The notes: a model not told the origin generated them from the letters alone. 64,000 nucleotides of DNA from an uncultured Opitutales bacterium (GCA_934613645.1 CAKTTC010000001.1:1-64000); one strand, 5' to 3'; positions 24,064-33,671 are shown, counted from the first letter of the stretch. Made by a program: numbers and translations.

Positions 24064-25124
24064 TTTTGGAAAAAACCGCTCCACAACCCAGAAAGGAAAA
24101 TTCCTCGATTGCCATTTCTTCGAGGATTCGTTTGGCGCGCAATCTCTCGGGGCGCAAATTCGTTTCAACCGCGAGCGAAAGACAGCTTGCGGAAATATAT
24201 TTCGACTGCGTTGCGGCGGTTTCGAAGGCGAAGCGTTTGAAGAATGCAGAGTTCTACAATATGCAGCAAACGCCCGCGCAGGAACGCGAATTTTTGGTGG
24301 AGGCGCGCCGCATATGCAAGGAACTTGACTGCTCCGACCCCTACAAGGGCGCGTTCGTTTCGCCCGACGGTAAAACGGGCGTGTTCGTAAATGAGGAAGA
24401 CCACATCAGAATCCAGACCGTGGGCGACTCCCTCCCGCAGCTTTACAAAGCCGCCGACGCCATCGACGACGAAATCGAGAAAACGCTCGAATACGCTTTC
24501 AGCTCCGACATCGGCTACATCACTGCGTGCCCCACAAACTTGGGAACGGGAATGAGGGCTTCGGTTATGCTGCACCTGCCCGCGCTTTCGATAGACAATC
24601 AGGTCGAGAAAATCGTGCGCGCGCTCAACCAAATGGGAATGATTGTCCGCGGCGCGCTCGGCGAGGGCAGCGATTCATACAATTCGTATTATCAGGTTTC
24701 GAACCAGTTTACGCTCGGGTTGTCGGAGGCGGAAATAGTAAAAAAAGTGCAAACTTTTTGTAAAAAAATTTGTCAGTTTGAGACGAACGCCCGAAACAAG
24801 ATGCTCGAGGACGCTCCGTTGGCGGTTGCCGACAGAATCTCGAGGGCGCGGGCGACGCTCGAAAATTGCAGGTTGATTGACGCGGAAGAGGCGGTTATGA
24901 ACATCTCCGTGCTCAGAATGGCGGCGGATATGAATATGATGGACAATCCGCAGGAAACCATTGACGACTTGGATTCGATGACGCTCGCAGTCCAACCGGC
25001 GCACTTGTGCAGGCTTTTCGGCGTTCCCGACGCGGATACCGACGTGCGCGACGCGTTGCGGGCGGGATTTCTTAATAAAGAAATCTCGAAATTGCCCGAA
25101 ATAAATATAGAGCGCGTCGTCTAA
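24060..25124 (+). CDS. mcsB: Protein arginine kinase McsB
   Basis: 354 residues. It starts at TTG 24060 (or TTG 24066), overlapping mcsA. The ATP:guanido phosphotransferase fold is clear: SSRIRLARNLSG, NEEDHIRIQ and CPTNLGTGMRASVMLHLP, where Cys near residue 157 is the guanidino-kinase active-site cysteine. The C-terminal RDALRA (from residue 330) matches the RDxxRA phosphoarginine-binding motif that drives activation. It phosphorylates arginines of damaged proteins to mark them for ClpC-ClpP. Placement directly between mcsA and clpC supports this function. Confidence 0.93.
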   Translation: MILEKTAPQPRKENSSIAISSRIRLARNLSGRKFVSTASERQLAEIYFDCVAAVSKAKRLKNAEFYNMQQTPAQEREFLVEARRICKELDCSDPYKGAFVSPDGKTGVFVNEEDHIRIQTVGDSLPQLYKAADAIDDEIEKTLEYAFSSDIGYITACPTNLGTGMRASVMLHLPALSIDNQVEKIVRALNQMGMIVRGALGEGSDSYNSYYQVSNQFTLGLSEAEIVKKVQTFCKKICQFETNARNKMLEDAPLAVADRISRARATLENCRLIDAEEAVMNISVLRMAADMNMMDNPQETIDDLDSMTLAVQPAHLCRLFGVPDADTDVRDALRAGFLNKEISKLPEINIERVV

Positions 25125-25142
25125 CCCGAACAATTTTATTTT

Positions 25143-27650
25143 ATGCAACCTTTTACTCAAAGAGCCCAGTTGGTGCTCGTTAACGCCCGCAAAGCGGCAC
25201 TTGCACTGAAACACAACTACATAGGCACGGAACACCTGCTTTGGGGAATATTGTCGTTGGGCGAAGGCATAGCCGTGAACGTCCTGCGTAGGGCGGGGCT
25301 TGACCCCCGCGAGGCTATCGACGAAATCCGCAGCCAGCTTGCCGAAGGCACAGAGCAGCCCAATTCCAACGAAATCCCCTACACGCCGCGCGCCAAGAAA
25401 GTGCTTGTGTTCGCCTCCAACGAGGCCGCGCGCCTAAACCACAATTACATAGGCACGGAACACCTTCTTTTGGCTATTCTGCGCATAGACGAAGGCCTTG
25501 CGGTTGACTACCTCAAAAGCAGGGGAATCGACCTTTCAAAGTGCCGCAAAATGATTTTGGAGGAACTGTCGTTCGATTTCGTGGGCGACAATCCCGAATC
25601 GAACAAAGACGCCGCCGAGCAGCAGGCGCGTTCCGCGGACGACGACGACGAACCCTCGCCCCGCCGCCCCTCGAGCGCATTGGAAGCTTTCGGGCGCGAC
25701 CTCACCGAACTTGCGCGCAACGGCAAGCTCGACCCCGTTGTGGGCAGAAGCAACGAGATTTTGCGCGTTGTGCAAATTCTCTGCCGCCGCCGCAAAAACA
25801 ACCCCGTTCTAATCGGAGAGGCGGGCGTGGGCAAAACCGCAATAGTAGAGGGTTTGGCGCAGGAAATAGCCGACGGCACAGTGCCCGAGCTTCTCGCCAA
25901 AAAGCGCGTAATTTCGCTCGATATGACGCTCATGGTTGCGGGCGCAAAGTATCGCGGACAGTTTGAGGAGCGCATAAAGGCTCTCATGGCGGAGGTCGAA
26001 AAAGACAAAAACGTTATCCTGTTCATCGACGAACTCCACACAATCGTAGGCGCAGGCGCGGCGGAAGGGGCGATGGACGCCTCGAACATCTTCAAGCCCG
26101 CCCTTTCGCGCGGCGTGTTGCAGTGCATAGGCGCTACAACTATTGCCGAATACAGAAAATTTATCGAAAAAGACAGCGCGCTCGACAGGCGTTTCCAAAG
26201 CGTGAAGGTCGACGAACCGAGCGTTGAAGACGCCGTGAAAATCCTCATGGGGTTGCGCAAAAACTACCAGCAACACCACTGCTGCGTCTACACCGACGCC
26301 GCAATAGAGGAGGCCGTAAAGCTTTCGAGCCGCTACATCACAAGCCGCTACCTCCCCGACAAGGCTATCGACGTTATCGACGAAGCGGGCGCGCGCGCGC
26401 GCATCAAAATGACCGAACGCCCGAAGGAGGTTTCGGAAATTTCCGAGCAGATAGAGTCGCTTAAATCCTTGCGCGACGACGCCGTGAAAAACCAGAAGTT
26501 TGAAGACGCCGCCAAAGTGCGCGACGAAATCAAGGCGTTGGAGCAAAAGAAAATCGACACAGTGGCGGCGTGGCAGAATTCGCTCAAAGGCAAAACAAGC
26601 GTTGTAGACGTTGACGACATCTACGCGGTCGTATCCTCGTGGACGGGCATTCCGCTGGCGCGCATGGAGCAAAAAGACGCCAAAAAGCTGCTTGAGCTTG
26701 AAAAATATTTGCAGGCAAACGTGGTCGGACAGGACGAGGCTACCGTGGTTATCGCCCGCGCCTTGCGCCGTTCGCGCGCTGCGTTGAAAGACCCCAAACG
26801 CCCGATTGGTTCGTTCCTTTTCCTCGGGCCTACGGGCGTCGGCAAAACGTATCTGGCAAAAATTTTGGCGGAACAGATGTTCGGCAATCAGGACGCCCTC
26901 ATTCAGATAGATATGTCGGAGTATATGGAAAAGTTCTCCGTCTCGCGCCTGATTGGTTCGCCCCCGGGATACGTCGGGCACGAAGACGGCGGGCAGCTTA
27001 CCGAGCAGGTCAGACGCCGCCCCTACAGCGTAATCCTCTTCGACGAAATCGAAAAGGCGCACCCCGACGTGGCGCAAATTCTGCTTCAGGTTTTGGAAGA
27101 CGGACGCCTTACCGACAGCCTCGGCAGAACGGTAGACTTCCGCAACACCATAATAATACTCACAAGCAACGTGGGCGCGGACATTCTGCAGAAACGCTCG
27201 TCAATGGGCTTCGGCGTTGCCGATTCGGAGCAGAACTTCGAAAAGGTCAAGCAGAGCGTTATGGACGAAATGAAAAAAACGTTCCGCCCCGAGTTCCTCA
27301 ACAGAATCGGCGACATCGTTTTGTTCAGAAGTCTCGACAAAAAGGATATGTCGAAAATCGTCGAGCTTGAGCTTGCAAAAGTCCGCGCGCGTCTGGCGGA
27401 AAAGAATATGTCTCTTGCGCTCGATTCCTCCGCGGTAGACTTCCTCATCTCCAAGGGTTGGGACGAAAAATACGGCGCGCGCCCGCTCAAACGCGCCATT
27501 GAACGCGAGCTTGAAGACCCCCTCGCCGAGGCAATCCTCAAGGGCGAAATTGTCGAAGGCGGCGGCGAAGTCAAAGCAAAAGCGGGCAAAGACGGACTTG
27601 TTTTCACGCAAAAACAGCCGCGCAAAAAAGCCGCTTCAAAAACGTCATAA
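25143..27650 (+). CDS. clpC: AAA+ unfoldase ClpC
   Basis: 835 residues. Two Clp_N repeats (residues about 1-145; NYIGTEHLLWGIL and NYIGTEHLLLAIL) form the domain that docks adaptors and phosphoarginine. AAA1 has GEAGVGKT and the sensor region FIDELHTIVGAG. A ClpC-type middle domain with a UVR-like helix (NQKFEDAAKVRDEI) follows. AAA2 has GPTGVGKT and FDEIEKAHPDV. It unfolds substrates for ClpP. It lies 18 bases after mcsB, completing an arginine-tagged degradation module; clpP is not in the window. A strong terminator follows. Confidence 0.97.
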   Translation: MQPFTQRAQLVLVNARKAALALKHNYIGTEHLLWGILSLGEGIAVNVLRRAGLDPREAIDEIRSQLAEGTEQPNSNEIPYTPRAKKVLVFASNEAARLNHNYIGTEHLLLAILRIDEGLAVDYLKSRGIDLSKCRKMILEELSFDFVGDNPESNKDAAEQQARSADDDDEPSPRRPSSALEAFGRDLTELARNGKLDPVVGRSNEILRVVQILCRRRKNNPVLIGEAGVGKTAIVEGLAQEIADGTVPELLAKKRVISLDMTLMVAGAKYRGQFEERIKALMAEVEKDKNVILFIDELHTIVGAGAAEGAMDASNIFKPALSRGVLQCIGATTIAEYRKFIEKDSALDRRFQSVKVDEPSVEDAVKILMGLRKNYQQHHCCVYTDAAIEEAVKLSSRYITSRYLPDKAIDVIDEAGARARIKMTERPKEVSEISEQIESLKSLRDDAVKNQKFEDAAKVRDEIKALEQKKIDTVAAWQNSLKGKTSVVDVDDIYAVVSSWTGIPLARMEQKDAKKLLELEKYLQANVVGQDEATVVIARALRRSRAALKDPKRPIGSFLFLGPTGVGKTYLAKILAEQMFGNQDALIQIDMSEYMEKFSVSRLIGSPPGYVGHEDGGQLTEQVRRRPYSVILFDEIEKAHPDVAQILLQVLEDGRLTDSLGRTVDFRNTIIILTSNVGADILQKRSSMGFGVADSEQNFEKVKQSVMDEMKKTFRPEFLNRIGDIVLFRSLDKKDMSKIVELELAKVRARLAEKNMSLALDSSAVDFLISKGWDEKYGARPLKRAIERELEDPLAEAILKGEIVEGGGEVKAKAGKDGLVFTQKQPRKKAASKTS

Positions 27651-27653
27651 CGC

Positions 27654-27687
27654 AAAGCGCGAACCCCCGAAAAGGTTCGCGCTTTTT
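27654..27687 (+). terminator. Terminator of the purA-mcsA-mcsB-clpC unit
   Basis: A 12-bp perfect stem AAAGCGCGAACC/GGTTCGCGCTTT with a CCCGAAAA loop runs into a T-run. Confidence 0.9.
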
Positions 27688-27827
27688 CGCTTTGCCGAAA
27701 GGTTCGCAGAGACGGGGAAGCGAAGCTGACAAGCCAAACGCCGCAGCGGGCGGGTCGGAAAGTGCCGAAATATTGAGCCGACGCGGAGTCGGAGAAAATG
27801 AACGTCGGCGGGCGGCAAGGCTTGATG

Positions 27828-28373
27828 TTATTTTCTCTTTTTTCTTGTTTTTCTATCGTAGATTTTAAGAACGTCGTCTACTGTGTTTCTTATTTCCTTG
27901 GAGGTTGCAAGCTGAATGCCGCTGCGCATGTAATACGGGTTGCGCGCGGCGAGAAGCTCGCGTATTTTCGCAAGGGGGTCGGGCACGTTGAGCAGGGGGC
28001 GTTTGTCGTTTTTGCAGACGCGTTCGAAAATCTCCTCGGGCGGGCTTACAAGCACAACAGACACTCCCTTGGCCTTGACTTTTTCGGGCATATCGCCGCG
28101 GCACACAAGGCCGCCGCCGCAGGAAACAACGCAGTTGTGGTCGGGGTGGCCGCTTTCTATGAATTCGCGCTCCATTTGCCTGAATTTGTCTTCGCCGAAT
28201 TTTTCGAAAATGTCCTTGATTGACATCGCGTATTTTTTTTCGATTTCCTCGTCGGAGTCGATAAATCTGAAGCCGAGAATCTGGGCGAGCCGTTTGCCCA
28301 CCGACGTTTTGCCCGTGCCCATAAATCCGAGCAGGTAAATGTTGGGTTTGGGCTTCGCCTCTTTCGTGTCCAT
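27828..28373 (-). CDS. aroK: Shikimate kinase
   Basis: 181 residues from ATG 28373; the longer frame upstream overlaps the divergent gene and has no family match. Walker A GFMGTGKTSVGKRLA, the shikimate-binding FIDSDEEIEKKY with its DxD, the CGGGLVCRGDM (GGG) motif and the lid DKRPLLNV are all present. It phosphorylates shikimate in aromatic amino acid synthesis. aroQ is encoded at 53373. The C-terminus is a Lys/Arg tail (RKTRKKRK). Confidence 0.95.
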   Translation of the reverse strand: MDTKEAKPKPNIYLLGFMGTGKTSVGKRLAQILGFRFIDSDEEIEKKYAMSIKDIFEKFGEDKFRQMEREFIESGHPDHNCVVSCGGGLVCRGDMPEKVKAKGVSVVLVSPPEEIFERVCKNDKRPLLNVPDPLAKIRELLAARNPYYMRSGIQLATSKEIRNTVDDVLKIYDRKTRKKRK

Positions 28374-28482
28374 AGCGCAAAAGTAGCGCAGGTTAAGGCG
28401 CGCTTGCAAGCATTTTTTGGTTTGTACCCGCTTTTTGTGTTTTTGTTCGACAATTTTTGCGCGGCGGCTCAATGTATGGAAT

Positions 28483-28914
28483 ATGAAGAAAATTTTTGCC
28501 GTTTGTTTTGTGTGGGCGTTTTTTTGCGCTGCCGAATGTTTTTCGGCTGAGTCGGCGGGCGGGTCGGTTTTGCCGAAAATAGCGTCGGATTTTATAAAGT
28601 CGAATTTTGCGGGCGTGCGCGTTGCCGATGTGCGGAAGGATTCGGGGTGGTTTTCCACCGACTACTTCGCCTCTCTGTCCGACTCCACTTCGCTCGAATT
28701 CGACGGCGCGGGCTATTGGCGCGAAATTTCGAACACATCGGGGTTGTCGCCCAAGCTTCTTCCCGCGCGGATTGCGGAGCTGATGGAAACCCGCTTCATA
28801 GGCTCGAAAGTCGTGCGGATAAAGAAAACGTCGCGCATTTTTTCGGTTTATTTAGCCGACGGGCGAAGGCTCGATTTCGACACCAACCTGAACTTGCTGG
28901 AAGTCGCCGACTGA
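28483..28914 (+). CDS. Exported PepSY-like small protein
   Basis: 143 residues from ATG 28483. The signal peptide KIFAVCFVWAFFCAAECFSA is followed by a PepSY-like/DUF2874 pattern in two halves: ASDFIKSNFAGVRVADVRKD with LEFDGAGYWREI, and PARIAELMETRFIGSKVVRI with VYLADGRRLDFDTNLNL. These domains bind or inhibit partners in the periplasm; the target is unknown. The gene is divergent from aroK and is followed by 187 GC-rich bases before the LPS permease gene. Confidence 0.7.
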   Translation: MKKIFAVCFVWAFFCAAECFSAESAGGSVLPKIASDFIKSNFAGVRVADVRKDSGWFSTDYFASLSDSTSLEFDGAGYWREISNTSGLSPKLLPARIAELMETRFIGSKVVRIKKTSRIFSVYLADGRRLDFDTNLNLLEVAD

Positions 28915-29101
28915 CGTTGAGCGTGCGGGTTGCGCCCGCCGGCCGCGCCGCCTCACCCGCGGGGAATCGGGACACCGCGCTCTCCGTCGCCCGCCGCGGC
29001 GTTTTCGCGAAAGCGGCACGTTCGCCCGCGCTTTGATTTGCGCGCTTTTTTTATTGGAAAAGTCAAGTTTTCTGCTATCTTCAAAAACGATTTTTTTTCT
29101 A

Positions 29102-30220
29102 ATGCTTAGAACTCTCGACAGACACGTTTTGTGCGAATGGCTCAAGATTTTCGCCATAATGGTTTCCGTTATGATTGGAATACTCATAATGGACGATATG
29201 TATAGAACGCTCGGCAAGCTTTTCGAGTCGGGTGTGCCGACTTGGCGGATACTCCAGTATTACTGCTATCTGATGCCGTCGCTCGTGCCCGTTATCCTGC
29301 CCGTGAGCATGCTTTTAAGCTTCATTTTCACGCTCAGCGCGCTCCACAGAAACAACGAAATCACCGCAATGCGCGCCGCGGGAATGAACGACTTCCGCAT
29401 AACGCGCGCTCTCTGGATTGTGTCGGTTTTGATTGCCGTTTTGTTCTTCTGGATGAACGGCTCTGTCATTCCGCGCAGCAAGGAGGTTTCGCGCAAGATT
29501 TACGATTCCGCGCTCATCGAACGCAGCGCGAAAAACGACACCCTCGCCGACGCGTCGGTAGTAAACAATCTGTGCTTTAACAACCGCAAAAATTCGCGCC
29601 TGTGGTATATGAATTCGTTCTCGCGAAACACGAATGTGGGCAACGGCGTCACCGTTTCGATTCTCGATTCCAAAGACCGCGAAGTTGCGCGCATTATGGC
29701 TCGGCGCGGCGTCTACGACGACGTGGACAAGTGCTGGTTCTTCCTCGACGGGCAGGAGATTGAATACGACGCCGCCCGCAACAAGTCGGTTCGGGCGGTC
29801 GGGTTCGACAAAAAATACTACCGCAATTTTACAGAACGCCCGCAGATTATGATTTTGTCGATGGCAAAGCCGCAGGATTTGTCGCTTTTCGAAAACAACA
29901 CCGTCCTTGAGGCTCTCGGCGGCGACGACGACTTTTCCGACGCGCTTCCGTATCTGGTGCGCAAGTATTCAATCTGGGCAAGCCCGATGATTTGCCTGAT
30001 TGTCTTGGCGATTGCCATTCCGTTCTCCATCACGGGCGTGCGCGTAAACCCCGTTGTGGGCGTTACAAAAACGATTGGCGCGTTTTTTGCGTATTTTATA
30101 ATCGACAGCATCATGACGGCACTCGGCGGCAACGGGCTTATTCCGCCCGCAGTCGCGGCTCTCGTGCCGCCCGTTGCGGTCGCGGTTTGGACAATATTTT
30201 TGTATAGAAAGCATTTTTAA
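29102..30220 (+). CDS. LptF/LptG-family LPS export permease
   Basis: 372 residues from ATG 29102; upstream codons of the frame are low-quality. Family features: RTLDRHVLCEWLKIF at the start, helices 1-3 (IMVSVMIGILIMDDMY, PSLVPVILPVSMLLSFIFTL), the GMNDFRI coupling loop with ALHRNNEITAMRAAG, a periplasmic beta-jellyroll, and three C-terminal helices (WASPMICLIVLAIAIPFSIT). It forms the transmembrane part of the Lpt LPS extraction complex with LptB and LptC. Only one of the pair is here. purD starts 2 bases after its stop. Confidence 0.88.
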   Translation: MLRTLDRHVLCEWLKIFAIMVSVMIGILIMDDMYRTLGKLFESGVPTWRILQYYCYLMPSLVPVILPVSMLLSFIFTLSALHRNNEITAMRAAGMNDFRITRALWIVSVLIAVLFFWMNGSVIPRSKEVSRKIYDSALIERSAKNDTLADASVVNNLCFNNRKNSRLWYMNSFSRNTNVGNGVTVSILDSKDREVARIMARRGVYDDVDKCWFFLDGQEIEYDAARNKSVRAVGFDKKYYRNFTERPQIMILSMAKPQDLSLFENNTVLEALGGDDDFSDALPYLVRKYSIWASPMICLIVLAIAIPFSITGVRVNPVVGVTKTIGAFFAYFIIDSIMTALGGNGLIPPAVAALVPPVAVAVWTIFLYRKHF

Positions 30221-30222
30221 TT

Positions 30223-31512
30223 ATGAAAAAAATTAGAGTATTGATAGTCGGAAGCGGCGGGCGCGAGCACGCGCTTGTCAAGGCGGTAAAAAATTCGCCC
30301 ATGCTTGAAACTTTGGTTTGCACGCCCGCCAACGGCGGCATTTCGCGCGACTGCAAAACGGAGTCGGTCAAGGCCGACGACATCGCGGGAATAGTAAAAC
30401 TTGCCAAGGACGGAAAGTTCGATTTCGTCATAAGCGGCCCCGAAGTTCCGCTTTCCATGGGCTTGGCCGACGCGCTCCGCGCCGAGGGCATAGCCGTTTA
30501 CGGGCCGAACAAAAACGGCGCAATTTTGGAGGCAAGCAAGGCGTTCTCCAAGAACTTCCTCAAAAAATACAAAATCCCCACCGCGCAGGGCGAAAACTTT
30601 ACCGACTTCGCCGAGGCGGAAAAATACATCAAAAACGCGCCGTTCGACGTCGTTATTAAGGCAAGCGGACTTGCCGCGGGTAAGGGCGTAATAATTCCCG
30701 AAACGCGCGAAGAGGCGGTTGCCGCCGCGCGCGAAATGCTTGAGGGCGGAAGCTTCGGCGAAAGCGGCAGGGAGATTGTCGTGGAGGAGAAAATGGTCGG
30801 CGAAGAGGCAAGCATTATGCTCATGGTTTGCGGCGACAAATACGTTATGCTCCCCCCGAGCCAAGACCACAAGCGCGTCGGCGAGGGCGACACTGGCTTG
30901 AACACGGGCGGAATGGGCGCATACGCTCCCGCAGCCGTAGCCACCGAAGCCGTGCTTGAAGACGTTCGCAAAAACATAATTTCCCCCACGCTTGCGGGCT
31001 TGAAAAACGAGGGTATCGACTACCGCGGCACGCTTTACGTCGGCATTATGATTACCAAAGACGGCGCAAAGGTTGTAGAATTCAACGTGCGCTTCGGCGA
31101 CCCCGAATGTCAGGTGCTTATGCCGCTTATCGAAAGCGACCCGCTCGAAGTTCTCTTCGACATTGCAAACGGAAATCTTGACGTTTCCAAAGTCCGCATT
31201 GCAAAAAAATTCGCGGCAATAGTTGTCATGTGCGCAAAGGGCTATCCCGATTCATACCGCAAAGGCGACGAAATTTTCCTGCCCGCCGAGTCCGAAATTC
31301 CGTCGGGCTGCTGGGTAATCCACGCGGGAACGACAGCCAAAGACGGCAAGATTCTCACGTCGGGCGGGCGCGTTCTGGGAATGGTGGGCACTGCCGACAC
31401 CCTGCAGGGCGCGCTCGACAACGCGTATTTGCTCTGCCGCAAAACGAAGTTCGAGGGCGGTTTCTACCGCAGGGACATCGCCCACCGCGAGCTTGAACGC
31501 AACAAAAAATAG
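30223..31512 (+). CDS. purD: Phosphoribosylamine-glycine ligase
   Basis: 429 residues, full length. VLIVGSGGREHALVKAV, VISGPEVPLSMGLADAL, the ATP-grasp core VVIKASGLAAGKGV, EEASIMLMVCGDKYVMLPPSQDHKR, TGGMGAYAP, and NVRFGDPECQVLMPL are all standard. It makes GAR, the substrate of PurN (gene at 10418). Translational coupling with the LPS permease gene is likely from the 2-base gap. A 17-base gap to the esterase gene could extend the transcript. Confidence 0.97.
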   Translation: MKKIRVLIVGSGGREHALVKAVKNSPMLETLVCTPANGGISRDCKTESVKADDIAGIVKLAKDGKFDFVISGPEVPLSMGLADALRAEGIAVYGPNKNGAILEASKAFSKNFLKKYKIPTAQGENFTDFAEAEKYIKNAPFDVVIKASGLAAGKGVIIPETREEAVAAAREMLEGGSFGESGREIVVEEKMVGEEASIMLMVCGDKYVMLPPSQDHKRVGEGDTGLNTGGMGAYAPAAVATEAVLEDVRKNIISPTLAGLKNEGIDYRGTLYVGIMITKDGAKVVEFNVRFGDPECQVLMPLIESDPLEVLFDIANGNLDVSKVRIAKKFAAIVVMCAKGYPDSYRKGDEIFLPAESEIPSGCWVIHAGTTAKDGKILTSGGRVLGMVGTADTLQGALDNAYLLCRKTKFEGGFYRRDIAHRELERNKK

Positions 31513-31529
31513 TTTTTTCGGGAGGGGAT

Positions 31530-32894
31530 ATGCGAAGTGTGAAGATTGTCGAAATTGCAGTTCGGGCGGTTGCCGCCGCCGCGGCGTTTGGCTTTGTGGC
31601 GTGCGCGTGTGTTTCGCCCGAAACGGAGGGCAACTTGCCCGCGCCCGACAGGCTTGCTTTCACCGACAATATCCACGGCTTCAAGTGCCCGATAAATCAG
31701 GACGAGGGCAGGGCGTTCGCGTTTGCGCCCGCCGACGTGCTCAAAAAGCCCGACGGCGGCACGGTTGTTTCGGCGTTCGACTGGCTTGAAAACGTCAAGC
31801 CCCGCGCAAAGGAGTTTTTTGCGCGCGAAATTTACGGCGCGCCCATTCCGCGCCCGCAAAAGCTTGAGTTTAGGCTCGTCGAAAGCGGCATTGCCCCGAA
31901 TGCCGACGCCGTGCGCAAGCAGTTCAAGGCGGTCGCTTCCAACGGCTCGAAAACTTTTGCGTTCGACATTCTCGTATACATTCCCAAAAACGCGCGCGGC
32001 AAAGTGCCCGCGTTTGTCTCGCCGAACTTCTACGGAAACCACGCCTTCTGGAACGATTCCGCCGTTGCGCTTCCCGACTACCAACTGCATTTTTCGCCCA
32101 AGATGGGCATCGGCGAAGACGGCTTGGCGAAAGACTCGCAGCGCGGGGTTGCGGCGTGCAAAAATCCCGTTGCCGACATCGTTTCGCGCGGCTACGCAAT
32201 AGCCACTTTCTGCTACGAACAGGTCTGTTCCGACAAGCTCGGCGGCGCGGCGCGGGGCGTCTACAACATCTACAGTTCCGAAGCCCAAAAGCCCGCAATC
32301 CGCGCGTGGGCGTGGGCGAATTCGCGCGTGCTCGACCTGCTTCAGACGCTCCCCGAAATCGACGCGGGCAAAGTGGCGGTTATCGGGCATTCGCGGCTCG
32401 GCAAAACCGCCATATATTCGGGAGTTTTCGACGAACGTTTCGCCGCGGTTATCTCCAACGATTCGGGCTGCTTCGGGGCGGCTCCCTGCAAGCGCAATTT
32501 CGGCGAAAACGTTTCCTCAATCACGCGCAGGTTCGGCTATTGGTTCTTGCCCGACGCCGCAAAATACGCGGGCAGGGAGGGCGATATGCCGTTCGACCAA
32601 GCGCATTTGCTTGCATGCGTTGCGCCGCGTCCGCTGAAGGTTGCAAGCGCAAGCCGCGATTTTTGGGCAGACCCGCGCGGCGAGTATTTGTCGCTTCTGG
32701 AGGCGTCCAAAATCTACGCGCTCTTCGGGTGCGAACGCCTGCCGAAGGGCGGGGCGGTGTTTGTTGAAAAGCCGTTTTCGGGCGACGTTGCGCACCACGT
32801 CTGCGAGGGTAAACACGACATTACAATATACGACTGGAACGCGAATATGGATTGGCTCGACGGCGTTTTCGGGCGCAATGCGGGCGCAAAATAG
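31530..32894 (+). CDS. CE15-type glucuronoyl methylesterase-like hydrolase, exported
   Basis: 454 residues. A hydrophobic N-terminus (VRAVAAAAAFGFVACACV) suggests a lipoprotein or signal peptide. The nucleophile sits in GHSRLGKTA with Ser288, matching the G-x-S-R-x-G-K signature of CE15; SNDSGCFGAAPC and RFGYWF follow as in that family, and DVAHHVCEGKHD supplies the histidine. CE15 enzymes cut the ester between lignin alcohols and glucuronic acid on xylan. Together with uxaC-exuT this suggests use of glucuronoxylan. Its place after purD may be incidental. Confidence 0.85.
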   Translation: MRSVKIVEIAVRAVAAAAAFGFVACACVSPETEGNLPAPDRLAFTDNIHGFKCPINQDEGRAFAFAPADVLKKPDGGTVVSAFDWLENVKPRAKEFFAREIYGAPIPRPQKLEFRLVESGIAPNADAVRKQFKAVASNGSKTFAFDILVYIPKNARGKVPAFVSPNFYGNHAFWNDSAVALPDYQLHFSPKMGIGEDGLAKDSQRGVAACKNPVADIVSRGYAIATFCYEQVCSDKLGGAARGVYNIYSSEAQKPAIRAWAWANSRVLDLLQTLPEIDAGKVAVIGHSRLGKTAIYSGVFDERFAAVISNDSGCFGAAPCKRNFGENVSSITRRFGYWFLPDAAKYAGREGDMPFDQAHLLACVAPRPLKVASASRDFWADPRGEYLSLLEASKIYALFGCERLPKGGAVFVEKPFSGDVAHHVCEGKHDITIYDWNANMDWLDGVFGRNAGAK

Positions 32895-32964
32895 CGCGGC
32901 TGGGCACGTGGCGCGGGCGCGCAGAGACGCGGGGCAAAGTTTTTCTGCCCGTTCGGCGCGTTTG

Positions 32965-33312
32965 CTACAGGATTTTTCCCAAAACAAACGCAAACATACC
33001 GCAAATTGCCGTCGACAAAATGTAGGCAAAAAACGCCGCCGTCCGCCGCTTTCTGAGCATTGAAGCCAGTTGGCAGCTTATCGAAGAGAACGTTGAAAGC
33101 GACGCGCAAAAGCCCGCCCGCAAAAACATAAGTTCGTCGGCGGAAAAATCCCCCGTCCGCGCGGCAATCATTCCGAGCGCGAACGACGCCAGCATATTAG
33201 CCGCAAATGTTCCGCGCGGAAATTCTCCGTCGAATTTTTCGGCAAGCTTCGCCCTCAACGCCGCGCCCAATGCGCCGCCCGCAAAAACAAATGATGCGCC
33301 TAAGATGTCCAT
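32965..33312 (-). CDS. crcB: Fluoride channel subunit CrcB/Fluc (second copy)
   Basis: 115 residues from ATG 33312. Four helices with Fluc motifs: GGALGAALRAKLAEKF, GTFAANMLASFALG (with the channel asparagine) and ASLSTFSSIS, the T-F-S-S segment of the pore. Fluc proteins export fluoride passively as antiparallel dimers. Its start overlaps the end of the other crcB gene by 13 bases, so the two likely form a heterodimer of opposite topology. Confidence 0.9.
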   Translation of the reverse strand: MDILGASFVFAGGALGAALRAKLAEKFDGEFPRGTFAANMLASFALGMIAARTGDFSADELMFLRAGFCASLSTFSSISCQLASMLRKRRTAAFFAYILSTAICGMFAFVLGKIL

Positions 33313-33671
33313 TTCGTCCTCCGTTTGTCGGCAAAGGTTTGGACGGCGCAGGCTATTAAAATGCACGCGGCAAAGTTGCCGAAAAAGACCGCGGCAAAAT
33401 GCGCGTAGCGCGCGTTTGCAAGCGCAAGTGCGCAGTCTTGCGCGAAACCCGAAAACACGCTCAAACCGCCGCAAAAGCCCGCGCAGATTGATTTGCGCAC
33501 AGTCGGGTGAAGCCTGCGCGTTTCCAGTGCCGCAGCCATAATCAGCGTGCCGAGTATGTTGCAGACAAACGTCCGCAGGGATTCGTCGGCTATGAAAAAC
33601 AGTCCGCAACGCCCCAGCGCGCCGAGGCCTCCGCCGCACGCAACGGCAATGTATGCAAAAAAGCGGTTCAT
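33300..33671 (-). CDS. crcB: Fluoride channel subunit CrcB/Fluc (first copy)
   Basis: 123 residues from ATG 33671. It has GGGLGALGRCGLFF, CNILGTLIMAA and GGLSVFSGFAQD. The first of two overlapping crcB genes. The pore motif is less canonical than in the partner (SVFSGF rather than STFSSF). I searched by eye for a fluoride riboswitch upstream and saw none that fits. Confidence 0.88.
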   Translation of the reverse strand: MNRFFAYIAVACGGGLGALGRCGLFFIADESLRTFVCNILGTLIMAAALETRRLHPTVRKSICAGFCGGLSVFSGFAQDCALALANARYAHFAAVFFGNFAACILIACAVQTFADKRRTKWTS

